50,055 nucleotides of DNA from Chromera velia (GCA_018398765.1 JAHBMJ010000246.1:1-50055); one strand, 5' to 3'. Shown: positions 1-12,237, numbered from the stretch's first letter. The notes: generated from the sequence alone by a model not told the origin. Numbers and translations are program-made.

Positions 1-408
1 AGCTAAAAGCCACTAAGCATGCAAAAGAATTTATGGATGTAAAGAAAAGGTTGAATAAAGAAATGTTGAGGAGAAACAAATTTTTTTAATAGGCTGAGGA
101 ACCCATTGAAGAAAAAGTTGGGGAAACGAAAAGGAAGACCACAACGCTCATCCATAGATAGGCAGAGTTGACCACGCGAACACACGGAGAATGAAAGGTA
201 TTAATTTTTGTCCACCGTGGAGTAGTATAAGCTAGGCGCGGCGGCCTAGTTCGAGGGGCTTGCGCTTGCAACAGATTGGCCATAACAGACGGACAGGACC
301 TATGCCTAGGCAAGATGTATACTGGCCCGACAAAGGACCAGAGAGACACTAAAGAAGAATGCATATATATACCAAACAATCCCCTGAGCCCACGCATGCA
401 GCTGTTGT

Positions 409-479
409 CCTTTTTGGAGTTTTCCTTTAGTGTGTGCACGCTTGATAACTTAGATTGTAATGAATCTGCGCAGAGCGTC
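409..479. repeat. 71-bp dispersed repeat, copy 1
   Basis: Nearly identical to 1461-1530, with only a few substitutions and one indel. The shared block starts in a TTTTGGAG motif and ends in CTGCGCAGAGCGTC. The second copy appears to be the 3' end of an intron plus the first bases of a hydrolase exon. This copy may therefore be a duplicated exon boundary that no longer leads into coding sequence. Confidence 0.85.
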
Positions 480-516
480 ACAATCTTTCTGGTGCCTGCT
501 TGTCGGTCCATCAACG

Positions 517-518
<2 letters not shown>

Positions 519-557
<39 letters not shown>

Positions 558-578
558 AAGAGAGAAAGAGAGAGAGAC
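519..578. repeat. (AG)n microsatellite
   Basis: An almost pure AG run with a few AAG interruptions. The long Ser/Leu frame on the minus strand through this tract is an artefact of the repeat. Confidence 0.95.
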
Positions 579-1460
579 TGTATGACATGTGGACGTTTTT
601 TTTTCAAGATCTCATCCCGCACAATGTTTTGTGATTCGGACTGTATGAATACATCAGGACACCCCGCGGTCATTGTGTGCGTCTAGCTGTTGTTTGTATC
701 TCTGCCTGCCCCTGCATGCATGCAGGAAACTCTGATCCAGCAAAGAGACCGAATGCACCCGCTCCCAGGAGACCTGGAGAGGGGCGGGGGGGCTGCCTTT
801 CATCCCCTCCCCTCCTCTCCCCCGTCTCCTCAACCGAGGTCACCCCAAGGAGGGTCTCTCACGGGGGGAGCTGCAGGGAGAATCTCTGCGGCAGCACCGC
901 GTCGCTCCTCCTATGCAGCAGCACCTGTGTCCGCTCAGGAGAGGGGGGGGAAGCTGAGGATCTCAGAGGGCGGGCGGACACGCAGTATCGCTCGTCGGCC
1001 TTCTCGGAGTGCTTGGAGATTTGTGCGCAGATCCAGGTCGAGAGTTGACGTGGCCCCCGCCCCGCATTCCGTCACCACCCAGTCCGCAGTTCAACTAGGG
1101 CGGGCCGACGCCACAGATACCGCCGCGCCCCGAGAGGAGGGGGGAGAGACGGGCCGTGAAAAGGGGGCGGGTGATAGAGCTGCGGGTCCGGGTCTGTCGC
1201 CTGGTGGAGGGGGGCAGGGTGAGGAAGAAGAAGAAGAGGGGGGTGAGTCGGAAAGTCAATCAGAAGGGTCGGTGGTGGAGGCGCTGACGAGGCCATCCAG
1301 GCAAGCGGTGTCACCCCCCGAGGGCCCACAACCTGATCCGAACTCAACGACGAAGTATATCAAGTTTGGCAATGTCAGTTTGTTGGGTTGTTTGATATTG
1401 TAGTCCTACTCGTTCATGCATGGACTTTTGAGTTTGGTACTATGGGTTTCGTCTGTTATC

Positions 1461-1530
1461 CCTTTTGGAGTTTTCCTTTGGTGTGTGCACGCTTGACAAC
1501 TTAGATTGTAATGAATCTGCGCAGAGCGTC
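1461..1530. repeat. 71-bp dispersed repeat, copy 2 (intron end plus exon start)
   Basis: Second copy of the block at 409-479. Its CGCAG at 1520-1524 serves as a plausible acceptor for the first hydrolase exon recognised in the window. Confidence 0.8.
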
Positions 1531-1560
1531 TCTCCGACATCGTGCGGGCCGTTTTGGCCT

Positions 1561-1604
1561 CGAGCCTTGGTCGGGCCCTGAGCGAGCCTTGGTCGGGCCC
1601 TGAG
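1561..1604. repeat. Perfect 22-bp tandem duplication inside an exon
   Basis: Positions 1561-1582 and 1583-1604 are identical, beginning CGAGCCTTGG. Since 22 is not a multiple of three, the extra copy breaks the hydrolase frame. Confidence 0.95.
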
Positions 1605-1980
1605 CACTCGCATGATCCGTAATGAAATTGGGGACTTCATGCTGAAGAAAAGTTTCACGTCCCGAAAGGCGTTGACGAAAGAAGTCCTTGCGGGGTATCG
1701 ACGGCCCATGCAGGTTGGCAGGCAGGCAGCGGGCTCATTTGATGCCTGTATGTACTGCTGTGAGGGAATGTTTGCCTGGCAATATTGTTTTTGTCTGTCC
1801 ATGCTTCGCGTGAGTGATCGGGAAAGTCAGTGAGGGAGTCGAGTGAGCGCTAGAGTGAATTAGAGAGTGAGAGTGAGACTTGGAGTGAGAGGGTGAGCGA
1901 GTGGACGAACAAGGGTGACTGTAAATCAATGAGTGAGTCATGAGATAGAGAAAGTTTGAGTGGGTAAGTGAATGAATAAA

Positions 1981-2024
1981 TACGCGCGTGCGCGCGCGCG
2001 CGTGTGTGTGTGTGTGTGTGTGTG
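1981..2024. repeat. (GC/GT)n tract forming an intron 3' end
   Basis: An alternating CG then TG run leads directly into the TGTGCAG acceptor of the hydrolase exon at 2028. The GT run therefore stands where a pyrimidine tract would be expected. An AT-rich TATATACA tract lies in the next intron at about 2161-2250. Confidence 0.85.
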
Positions 2025-3269
2025 CAGAGGCCCGATTGGGACGTCGGGATGTTCGAATTTGCCCGGCAGTATTCGCCTCTTGGAGATGGTCTCAATAGAG
2101 TCCAGGTATGTCGGTCGGTCAGTCGTTGGATTTTGCTCTGTTACGTGTTTTCGTTCTCTTTCTATATATATACATATATCTATATATATACATATATACA
2201 AACGTATATGTATATACAGATACATACGTATACATATATACATATATGTTTGTCACCTTTTGTCCTGTTTTTATTTGTTTAGCTCGTGTGTTCTGTCTCT
2301 TTCTCTGTTGATTGTACCCTCTTTTTTGCTGTAATCTCTTTCTGTTCCAGTCTGGTTCGTTTCTGTTCTCTCAGAATGAGTGCGTTGATGCTGACTTTTC
2401 TCTCGTGCTGCTCCCGGGTCGCATCTCAGGCGGCAGGAAAGTCGATCGCGAATGAATGTCTGCAAGAGCGGAGGTGCAGGTCAATACGTACGTGTGCATT
2501 TGAAGGGAATGGAGGGGGCGTATCAATGTACTGTCCGACTGAAGGCCTTTTGGGGACTTGTCGATCTTCTGTGTGGGGGTGTGTGCGCCCATCTTTCTTT
2601 TTTATTTGACTTTTTTTTTTCAGGCCCGCACGCTTGTCGTGATTGGAGGGGACGACAAAATGATCTCCCCTCACGATAAGAACAGTCTCTCCAGAAGCCT
2701 CATCACCACAAACGTCAGTGAGTCAGTCAGTCAGCCGGTTAGTCAGTCAGTGAGTATCGCCTGATAGACTGAAGAAGCACAGGTGCCCGCTACCTCCACT
2801 GGCATTTCATTCAAAAGGCCAAACGGTTTCAATGGGTCCTTACAGTGGGTTATTTCGATCATCCACATTTTGTCGAGAGAAAGTGCGGGGTGTGTTTATG
2901 CAGTCACATGCAGAGGTCGTTGAAGAAAGGCAGCAAAAGGGGAGGCCCAACGTGCAATCGCACGCACACACAGATACAGAGGGGGGATGGGGCAAAGAAA
3001 TACAGGCAGCACTCACTGATGGACTCAATGCGAAAGAATGAGTAACATGAATATGCACGCAGCTCTGCTTCGTATATATGTGTGTCAGTATGTATGCATG
3101 CATCCGTTCACGCATGCGAATACCCAGACGCAAAAGTTTATGCCTTGGATCTACATGCATGCAGCTCCAGTTTATGAGGATCGTGATCCCCAAGTGTGGC
3201 CACCTACCTCAAGAGGAGCGTCCGGATGAGTTTGTCTCTGCTGTGGACTCCTCTCTCTTCCTTCTTTGA

Positions 3270-3584
3270 ATAGGAAGACGACCTTGCATATGAGGGGAGG
3301 CCTAGGGCTCAGACTTCCTTCTCTAGAAGGGGGACACTGGCAGAGAGGGGGCCGGGAGGTGAGGAGAGTGTACATGCCGGTGCTGCACGGGCAGGGGGGC
3401 CGGCTGTAATGAGAACAAACAGCGGAGACGACGTGGCACCAATACGAGATGTTGAACGATAGCTTAGTTATAAAGGGTGACAGCTGATAAAACAGCCGTT
3501 AACATGATTTTAGCATAAAATATTTGATATGTTATATTCCAGCGATGATTTCGCCTAGCATTCCGCAGTGATATACATGTTGTC
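3270..3584. other. Intergenic, nothing recognised
   Basis: Sequence between the hydrolase stop codon and the first long direct repeat. I see no gene, no polyadenylation signal I would defend and no structured repeat. Confidence 0.6.
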
Positions 3585-3933
3585 TATAAGGGGCGTACTA
3601 TAAGGGCTCATAACTTGCACTGCCTTCTAGAACTAAAGACAATCCTTACGATAACGTTCAGAGAGCTCTCATGCACTGTTGGAGGGAGAAGTCCATCGGT
3701 AAGTCTGACAGTCTAACCTCATACGATGACTCTTTGAATCAGGCCCACTCTTATACTTCATCTCTTGATTGCATCACTGTGCATGTATGCTCGTCTATCG
3801 ATCAGTCAGTCTACGTGCGCGCCCGCGAGCCATTCCGTTCTCACGCAGGCCGAGGCCGCTGAGCTAAGCGATACCAATTCTAGTTAAGTCACCTTAAGTG
3901 CCCCATAAGCCTAGACTCCTGGCAATCACCTCA
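3585..3933. repeat. 349-bp direct repeat, left copy (LTR-like)
   Basis: Starts TATAAGGGGC and ends GGCAATCACCTCA. It matches 6699-7043 over its whole length at about 90 per cent or better by eye, with one small indel. It lacks a canonical TG...CA boundary, and I find no clear target duplication, PBS or PPT. It may be a terminal repeat of a non-autonomous element or simply a dispersed repeat family. Confidence 0.85.
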
Positions 3934-6698
3934 CACATGCCCGCCCACCAGACTAACGTCCACGCTTGGTTCAAATGCAAGCATACACCTCACACATGTT
4001 CACTCACAGGGCGGGTGGTTAGGAAAATGTACACAACAAACAATTTCAGACACTCTGACTCATAACTCTTACCTGAGAGTCTCCTTGTGTAGTCTCTGAA
4101 ATACGCATACGCGAGATCAAAGATTAATTGATTAAGTGTTCGCATGCAATGTATCACGAACTTCAAGTCTAAGCATTCATACGTGTAACTTGTCTCAGGG
4201 GATTCATGTGATTTCTGGCTAGACCAATACGATTGGATGCACTCTGTTTCTCTCCCTCTTGTTCCAGATTCTTCCCATCAAGGGTCACTGGATGAATGCA
4301 TTAGGTGCATTGTCTATGCGATCGAAGAATAAGACTTGAGTCATCCTGGTTCTATGGATCGCGATCTTTCCCTTCCTGTGAATAGATACCGAGTAGGTAT
4401 CACACCATGCAGCCTGTCATAAATCTAGAAGGCACACACAATGCGGCCACTACTGTATACACCCTGGGCACTCCCCCCACACAGCGTACACACACTCGGT
4501 GAGAGTATAAAGAAGCTCAACTCTGCATACTCAGAAGACTTAAGACTTTGAAACTCCGTAGCCGACTACCTGCTGACTGAGCAAGGCAATCAACTCAGAG
4601 GTTAACAAGAACACACTTTCCAGCCAGACCGAAAGCAGAGAGCAATTCAAAGCACACACATTCAGAATAAAAGTAAACTGGGGTGCTGCACTGGCTTGCA
4701 TATGGATATCATTTGCAGGGTTTGACTCCCTAACACGAATGACTGAAGCGCCTTCTGCCCGCCGGCTTACAACACACACAACGTGCGCTGTACGCTCACC
4801 CCCAATGCTCCTCACAGCGGCTTCCTGCGATGTGTCAAAACTATCTGAATGACCCTGGTGTTTTCGGCCATCCTGTGATCACCTCTTCCTTCTCTGCTTC
4901 ATACAGCGACCACCTGTCTCTATATAGAGACAGCCCAACCTCACTGCAGAATTTGTACCCCAAACTGCATACCAGATTCAAAAACATGAACACTCGGGCG
5001 ACTCCCTTGATTGAAATCGAGGCGACTCAACCAGAGCACAAGTCGACGCGACCGAAATGTACTACACGCATGCTACTTCACTTGATGTGCAGTCTTCTTC
5101 TGCAGCAAGTGCATGAATACATCCGATCTCACTCGGGCTTCGACCGTCTTGCTCGGGCTTCAACCGTCTCGCTACATCAAGACACCCCATGCTTCGATCA
5201 CAGTTTTTCATTCAGATAGCTCGATCGATTCTTCTCTGACATGTGCCTCTTTTATTAGAATGTTTAGTATCTAGGTTTAGCATGCTCTCTTCTCTTCTCA
5301 GGAATTAAAGAAAAACTAAAATCCATAGATTGACACACCTAACTTCCTGGCACTAAACCAAGCTCTCCGTCTGATGTGAATGGTAATCGCCCGCTGCAAT
5401 TCGAAGACATGCAGCTTACCGCAGCTTGCCCAACTGCGGAGGCAAAGAACTGCACACTCTCTTAAGCAGTCTGACCCAACAGCCAAACACAGTGCATGCC
5501 ACTCTCGAAAACTCTTTAACCAAACATTGGAGATCCGATGTGCCAACCTTCCACCCTTCTTTTCCCTTCTCTCCGTCTCCTTGTTTTTCAGGGTGTCTGT
5601 TTCTCTTTGCTTTGAGTCTCGGAAGTCCATCTCCCCTTCGATCTTTCTTTTTTCTGTATTATCCTCCCACACCCAAACGAATAGAGGGAAAGGTCAGAGA
5701 ACAGATGAAAATAAAACACATTCACCCTCACGACATCACCTTGCCTCCTGTCTCTCTCCCCTTCTTTCAATTTTGCTTTTATTTTCTTTTCTCCCCAACT
5801 ATCTTCAACCCCCATTCATCTTTCATAAATAGAAAAAGAAAACAATCAGAGAGATTCAGAGAGACACACAAATGAGAGACGATAGACAAATGTACCGGCC
5901 ACCACCAACCATCATCATGAGTCTCACCCCATACACACCACCTCCATCTCCCCTCCAAACAAATTCCTCCAAACACAATAGAAACAGAAAAGTTCCAACA
6001 AGCTTCCAAGCCTCCAAGAATCCATCTACGATAATAGCTCCTGTGTCGTGTGCTTCCGTATGATGCAACCGCCATGCTCCCATGGCACTTCTGCGCAGTT
6101 AGAACTTCAAGGCGGCTTGAGACTCCCAGTGATGTCCAATAAATCAGACTGAGCACGAAAGAACCTTCTTCTCAACCAAAAGGTCGCTGCACCTTGATAA
6201 AGCTCCTCTGTTTTAATGTGTACAAGAAAAACACTCCTGCACAGCGGCCAAGAGATCCTGCTTCTCTCTTTGGGGCACTTTCTCCGTGGGCAACAGCGTC
6301 TCTGCTTGATGACGTTATCAGGGGTCAAAGTCAGTCTCCTCAATCTTTTTCCTCACTTTTTCCTGCTTCAAGCTCCAAGTTCTCCTTCACTCCTTCCAGT
6401 AAGGTTCTATGAATACTGCTCTGCTGCCACAAGCGGTAGAAAGCAGAAATACCTCTCAGACCTCTTCAGCTCCTCATCTTCCCTCGCAACGCCACAAAAT
6501 TCATGATAGAATGAAACAACACAACGGAGCTGAAAACTGTCTGTCAGTGAATCGATCAATCCTATGGCTATCATTGCACAGTGTACTACTCATTTCATTG
6601 AGTGGACAGCCCACGTCTTTACTGAAAGCTCTGATGGATCTCAACAAGCTCCATCACACTGTCTGCCCCTGTGCAACCAAAAGCTCTGCTAAACCACA
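3934..6698. other. Interior between the 345-bp repeats, no recognised coding
   Basis: About 2.77 kb of moderately AT-rich DNA. Open frames of 90-150 codons occur on both strands, but none shows a gag, pol, transposase or other domain, and several overlap each other antisense. If the flanking repeats are LTRs, this would be a large non-autonomous (LARD-like) interior. Confidence 0.5.
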
Positions 6699-7043
6699 TA
6701 TAAGGGGCATACTATAAGGGCTCATAACTTGCACTGCCTTCTAAAACTAAAGACAATCCTTACAATAATGTCTAGAGAGCTCTCACTGTTGGAGGGAGAA
6801 GTCCATCGGTAAGTCTGACAGTCTAACCTCATACGATAACTCTTTGAATCAGGCCTACTCTTATGCTTGATCTATTGATTGCATCACTGCGCATGCATGC
6901 TCGTTTATCGATCAGTCAGTCTACGCGTGCACCCGCGAGCCATTCTGTTCTCATGCAGGCCGAGGCCGCCGAGCTAAGCGATACCAATTCTAGTTAAGTC
7001 ACCTTAAGTGCCCCACAAGCCCAGACTCCTGGCAATCACCTCA
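6699..7043. repeat. 345-bp direct repeat, right copy (LTR-like)
   Basis: Right copy of the repeat at 3585-3933, in the same orientation. Differences between the copies are mostly transitions. The flanking bases differ on both sides, so the repeat ends are where the match stops. Confidence 0.85.
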
Positions 7044-8177
7044 TATTGTCTAAACTGGGGGGGGCGGGGAGGCATGCCCCCCCCGCGCCCTTCGGGCATG
7101 CCCCCTCCAGAAGTTTAATATTCAAATGAGGCTGGGGGGGAGCCTAGGTTTTACTTATGCCCCCCCCGGCCGAGAGCGCTACCCCCCCTCTGGCTTACAA
7201 CATTGTGTTGTATACACCCGCACGCGTGCGTCGAAGTGATGTCGAAGTGTTGCACGTGAGTTTGGGATGCGTGCATACATGCAGTCAAATTGTTAGTTTG
7301 TCTGACTTTGCAGGCTCTGTCTGTTTTGGAAGTGAATGGGCTTTAATCTGGAAGTACATTGTCACATCGTGGGCCGCTTAAATTGGGATGAATGAATAGG
7401 TGGATAGAACCTGGTCGAGTCATAACTGGATCGGACTCAGAGTCTACAGTGGATGGAGAAATGGATGGACAGACTGAGTATGAAACAATCGCACTCTTTG
7501 TAGACTTCAATGACATATATCTTTGTCCACTTCAATTTTTTACTAGCTGTTTTAAGTTTCATAAGTGGACCCGGGAAGCCTTAATTTNGGGGGGGGGGGG
7601 GGGTCCAGCATTCTTTCCATTTAATTATTAATAAAACAGATAAGGTGACTGTCGTAGCCCTCACTTTTCAATAGTTTGTCGCGGGGTTTCATACAAGCTT
7701 TGGGTTCAGTTAGATTCAGTTTACCCACATCAGACTCACCACTTGTGTTTATCAAGCGCCCCATGCTTTGCTGGCTGAGGAGACGAGAGCTGTGATTTAT
7801 GCGTGGAACGCGCCTCTGATGGGAAGGGGGGTCTGCAATGGATCTGCCAATTGAATCATTGGCGTGATAGCTCGGTTGTGATAAGGGCTGATGGTCCGAG
7901 AGGCATTGACTGCGTGCAGCAGATGCTGAGCAAGATTTGCTGACATACTTGCCGGAGACAGATAGAAGTCAAGCTTGTTTTTCGTTTCGCAGCAGACTGA
8001 GCCGGTCGGGGGAAGTACAAGGAGTCTTTTCTTCCCTTGTGCACCGACAACTGACTTGGCCAACTCCTTTCTTCACGTGCTTGAGAGCTTGGGAGTGACC
8101 TCTGCGTGAAGTTGGATTGACGGAAAGTCAAGAGGAGGAACAAAACAAGGGACAGGGACACGTTTTCCGGAATCGAA
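7044..8177. other. Intergenic with poly-G tracts and an assembly N
   Basis: A G/C homopolymer-rich patch at about 7057-7170 contains several GGCATGCC palindromes. A single undetermined base at 7588 opens a run of about 15 G, a probable sequencing stall. I recognise no gene in this stretch. Confidence 0.6.
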
Positions 8178-9576
8178 ATGATCGGTCAGCTGGTGTGCAC
8201 TACAAAACCAGTGGTAGGGTTTGGACGCCTGCACGTTTGCAATGCTGGTGGATTCGTGCTGTGAGCTTTCGAGTGCTGGGAAATTGTGTTTCTTTCTGTT
8301 CATTCCAAATCAATGCAACCGTCACGCTCCAGAAATCTCTACGACTCACTTTTTTGTCTCCTCACCCTCCCTCTTCCTCTCTCGTTCCTCTTTCCGGTAC
8401 AAACGATTTTTCTGCCCGTGTGTTTGCAGACTCCTCTCTCGGGGCTCTCAAAGCAGAGCTCCGGGTGGAGAATACGGCACAGAGAGTTGAAAATCTCCAA
8501 AGCGTCGCGGCAGCATTGGGCCCTGCAACCACTGTCTCTGACCTGTTGCCGCTGTTGCGAGGTCAGTCAGTGCAGTCGAGATGAGAGGGATCCCGTCTCT
8601 TTTCGTTCGTTCCCTCCGCTTCTCCTCGAAACGCATGCAACAGGTTGGGCAGCACCCAATCCTAAACTGGTTGTGTGGCCGTCCACCAGCGCACTTGTCT
8701 CACCAGCAGATCGATAAGTGGCGCCTTTCCTGATCCGATCCCTTTGGTTTCTGTCCTGTTTCTATGTGTCTTTCACATGTGTTTCGCCCCCCCTCCCTTT
8801 GGCTCTCTCGCAGAGGTTCAAAAGACGACTGAAAAGGAGATTTTGCTTTGTCTCGCGGAGCAGTATGAGGTCCTGACTGATTTCATTGGAGGGGAGGAGA
8901 ACCTGCACATGTTGATCCCGCCTCTCGACAATCTGGTTTCTCGGGAGGAGACGGTGGTCAGGGAGAGGGCAGTACAAAGCATCTGTGCCCTGCTGGAGAA
9001 GTGCAAAACACAGGAAGTGAGGGAGAAGTTGGTCATGCACCACATCTTTCCACTCGTCAAACGACTTTCAAACGGTTGGTCGGCGGTTCAGAAGGATTTT
9101 TGCTCATCCCTAAAGTTCATGGTCGCGGTATGAACTTCTTCCCCCTTGTCACGCAAACGAGGGTTCGAGTTTTCAGGCATTGTCTGCGTGGTCTGACTCC
9201 GAGAGCAGATTTGAAACAAGTGGGGTGGGGATACTTTCTGCCAGCATTGAGGGCTCTTGGCTTCTATGAATGGGCAACTCTTGCCGCCGCACCCTTGCAC
9301 ACTTTCTGGTCGAGTGTCTCTATCCATACGCCTCTCCTACTGTCTCTGTGTGTGTGTCGGTGTAGTTGTGGGTGAAAAAAAGTTAAGGTGGGACAATGAA
9401 TGTGAGAGGAGGCGAAGTTAAAAGAGACAGGGAAAGAAGGAGGTCGAAACAAGAGGTCGACAGGGTTGAAGGAGCTGGGCGACGATGCAGCGACCCGATT
9501 CATATGATCGGTCTCAAGCCAACTGTATTGAAGCACCTCTTCCAGCCCCTTCTTTGTCTGCCGACTTCATTCGTGC

Positions 9577-9614
<38 letters not shown>

Positions 9615-10173
9615 CAACGTGTGTGTGTCTGAAGAGAGAATGCTCATATGTTTGAGACGGTTGGGGGAATATGTGTTTGTGCAGTCGACTGGTTCTCCAG
9701 CAGTGTTGCTGCGAAGGGTCTTGTTGCCCTTTGCTATCGTGACTGTGGGAGTGAAGAGAGGACCGAATTTGCCACGTCAGTTGATTCGACTCGACAGGAA
9801 TGTCTCCTGGGGTTGCACCGACTTTGGATTGTGTGTGTGTACGGTTCTGTATAGGACGCCGCATCAAAGAGCTCCTCAAGCACCTTTTTGCGTCTTTTGA
9901 GAAGGGACCTCATGCATGTGTTATTGTTTGAGAGCAAGCGCTGACCTTTCTCCACAAGTCTCATTGCTTCTCCATTTCGAGGGACACATTCGCCTGCATG
10001 GGGGCCAGTCTGAGAGCGATCATTGATTCTTGTGAGGCAGTCCGGATTTCACAGCACCCCTTTTTATCATGTTTCCGTTTATGTTCGTGTTCGTTGCCCT
10101 TTGCAGTGGCTTGGTCAAACCGCGCGAAGATGAAACGCAGATGGTGCGAATAGCAGCGGTTGACAGCACAAAG
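8178..10173 (+). CDS. PP2A scaffold A subunit (PR65-like HEAT protein), N-terminal exons
   Basis: The PP2A A subunit is a HEAT-repeat solenoid that joins the catalytic C subunit to a regulatory B subunit in the cytosol and nucleus. Exons 8430-8561, 8814-9074, 9685-9775 and 10107-10173 join in frame. They follow PR65 order: a first HEAT repeat (ALKAELRVENTAQRVENLQS), then ILLCLAEQYEVLTDFIGGEE, then EETVVRERAVQS, then DWFSSSVAAKGLVALCYRD and DETQMVRIAAVDS. A tiny first exon, ATGATCG at 8178-8184 with donor GTCAGC, fits the phase but is a guess. The total is about 186 codons, roughly one third of the usual 570-590 residues. I could not find the remaining HEAT repeats between 10174 and 12055, so the gene is partial, divergent downstream or broken. 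Donors include GTCAGT twice. Confidence 0.8.
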
Positions 10174-12237
10174 GTGGGTGGGGTGGGGTTGCTGGCTGTC
10201 CTTTCAGCACAAGACGTATCGGTGGTGAGTGAGGAAGGGGTGTGTGTAAAGGCGTCTGTAGAGGGAAAGGCACACGTTTTCTGCCGCTGAAATGCAATCG
10301 TACGGATGCATGCTGGTGACTCTGTGTTTGTCTGCTGTTCTTTGCACGCCGTTTTTCATAGGCAGGTCTCCGGCCGCCCGCGTACTCAACATACCCCTCT
10401 GCAGACTTTCTCCCACATCCCGCCTCAGACGTCCCTTTCTCCATCATGCTTCCCAGTCATCAGCCAGAATCAATTGATCGGGAGCGCCCCGGGCCTGCCA
10501 CCAGTTCCGCTGTCTTGCATGCAGTCAAAGCATGCACCAAAATTTTCCCCCAACCGATCCTTTCCTGCGGCGCGTGCTGCAGGGAGAATCTCGAAAGACA
10601 GGCTTCTTGGAAAAGATGAGGGACCAAGCAATTGGAGCGCTACGTCAATCTTTTGTGTCTCCGAGTTCTCCCCCCCTACGTTCCCGTGTATTTTCATTCT
10701 TTCTCTTCTTTCGGACTTTCGCGTCATGGCTTGTTGTTTGCCTGCCTCTCCACTCTTATTGGAGACTTCCCGATGGCCTCTTGGTCTTTGAATCTGTCCA
10801 ACTCTTCGGTCCTGTCTTGGAAATTTTTTGACTCCGCCTCTTTGGGGAGCAACGCCCATAGTTGGCGGTGTTTTTGATCGGGGGGTCCTTCCTGTCGTTC
10901 CCCCAACGGAGTAACAGTCTATGAACGATAAGGAGACAAGAAAAATCGACAACCTGTCACCCGTCCTGGAAAGCCGCACATAATACCTCTTCTCTTGTTT
11001 TCCTTTTCAGGCCTCCTCCTGTATGCCCTCTCTTGCCCTCAGCTGTTTTCCGCGCCCCGCTCACCCCACCTCCAAGCACATAAGAATTATGATGTTGCGT
11101 ATTCACGCCATAGAATTCTTCCATGCACTCACTCATCGTGCAGGTCTACGACGTCTGTGGTATCCTCTTCTCCCACGAGGACCCGCTACGGGACTATGTG
11201 CGTCTGAAAGGAAAGGAAATCTGTCTGTCTGCATGTCTGGTTTTTGTTTGTCTGTGTCTGAATCTGTGCCTCTCTTCTCTTCATTGGTTTCTGCCTATCC
11301 TTTTGTACGTCTGTATCGTGAAAACAAGTAGAGAGGCCAGGGAAACGGAAAGATGTACAAAGTGTGTCTGTGTCTGTTTCTGCCTTTCTGTCTCGCTGTC
11401 TCTCTGGGTCTGTCTGTTTCAGGAGGTCATTTATCATTCTTTTCTGCCTTCTCTGGGGCCTTGCGTAAGCAGCAGAAAGTCGCCCGTTAATTCAGTGATC
11501 GCGTGAAATCCTGTCGGGAGGGGTAGAGGAAGCCACACAGTCTGTGCATTGGTCTGTCTGTGTTTCAGTGTTTAGCTGCAGAGTTGGATTCAAAAGCAAG
11601 ATTTAAATGCCCCTCGGTCACTTGTGCGTGCGGCTCGTATCCCCCTGCAGATTGCCTCCTCTTCCTGTTCCCCTCAGGTCGAACAGTCCGCGGTCACATC
11701 CTCTCCCTCTCCTTTCAGTGCTTCAGCGGCTTTGACGCAGGGACAGGGAACGGCAGGGCTGCTGGGGGTAAGTGCACGAAGGGGTGAGGAATACTGACAG
11801 AGCGCACGCAGGGTTGCAGGCAGAGAACGTGGCCATGCGGCCGAAGTGATCCAAAAGGTCTGGGAGAAGAAGGCAGTTCGAAACGTGTTGTTCGGGAGAC
11901 TGTCCCCAAATCAAATAGCTCCTCTCGTCATTTGTGTGTTCTGTTTGTGACCATGAACTGCAGTGATGAGGTGTCTCTTTGTGTCGACGGGGTGATGCTT
12001 CTCCGAAAAATGTTTTGTCTCTTCAGCAATCAGACAGCTTTTCTAGTGTCCTGCTGTGAGATTTTGTGCAACGATTCCTGTCCTCTTGCAGGTTGCCTCT
12101 TCTTCGTCTTCGTCTTTCTCTTTCTCTCAGCTCCAGTCTCAAGAGATGGGCCCAACCTGTGGGACAGCTGACGAACTGGATTTGGGAGCCGCTGACCCGC
12201 CTCCTCTGGAGTCCGCGGTTTCCTCTTCTGCCTCTCT
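10174..12237 (+). other. Unresolved stretch downstream of the PP2A exons
   Basis: Several acceptor-like pyrimidine tracts followed by CAG are present, for example near 10518, 10583, 11144 and 11719. The short frames after them do not resemble later PR65 repeats. A frame at about 12092-12237 encodes a Ser-rich acidic stretch (QEMGPTCGTADELDLGAADP) that runs into the minisatellite and could be an exon of the following unknown gene. No function can be assigned. Confidence 0.4.

Larger units (their letters stand above)
1..1524. other. Left flank with no confident gene
   Basis: No reading frame here matches a family I know. A 237-codon plus-strand frame at 690-1403 is GC-rich and dominated by Gly, Ser, Arg, Pro and a Glu run. 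It follows an acceptor-like GCATGCATGCAG at about 717-726, so part of it could be an exon, but its composition alone could keep the frame open. An (AG)n tract lies at about 519-578. The upstream exons of the hydrolase described next, including its nucleophile elbow, should lie here or off the left edge; I did not find them. Confidence 0.5.
1525..3269 (+). pseudogene. Alpha/beta-hydrolase fold protein, C-terminal exons, one exon disrupted
   Basis: Four exons join in phase: 1525-1713, 2028-2105, 2624-2713 and 3165-3269. The first encodes a lid-like helical segment (ALTKEVLAGYRRPMQ). The third holds the late core strand TLVVIGGDDKM with the acid-loop Asp-Asp. The last holds IPKCGHLPQEERPDEF with the catalytic-His motif, then TGA. 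This order is that of the alpha/beta-hydrolase C-terminal half (epoxide hydrolase or lipase-like enzymes); the substrate cannot be inferred. The nucleophile elbow GxSxG is not seen. Exon 1 contains a perfect 22-bp tandem duplication (1561-1604) that shifts frame and creates an in-frame TGA. With a single unit the exon would be open and phase-matched, so this is a recent pseudogene, a null allele or an assembly error. Introns are about 310-520 bp; one ends in GCATGCAG. Family assignment is good, intact status doubtful. Confidence 0.72.

Noticed and set aside
86-673. 195-codon minus-strand frame with a long Ser/Leu run
   Set aside because: The run is a translation of the (AG)n microsatellite; the rest shows no domain and no codon pattern distinct from its surroundings.
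690-1403. 237-codon GC-rich plus-strand frame as a confident gene
   Set aside because: Low-complexity Gly/Ser/Arg/Pro composition in GC-rich DNA can remain open by chance; no motif and no splice partner could be shown.
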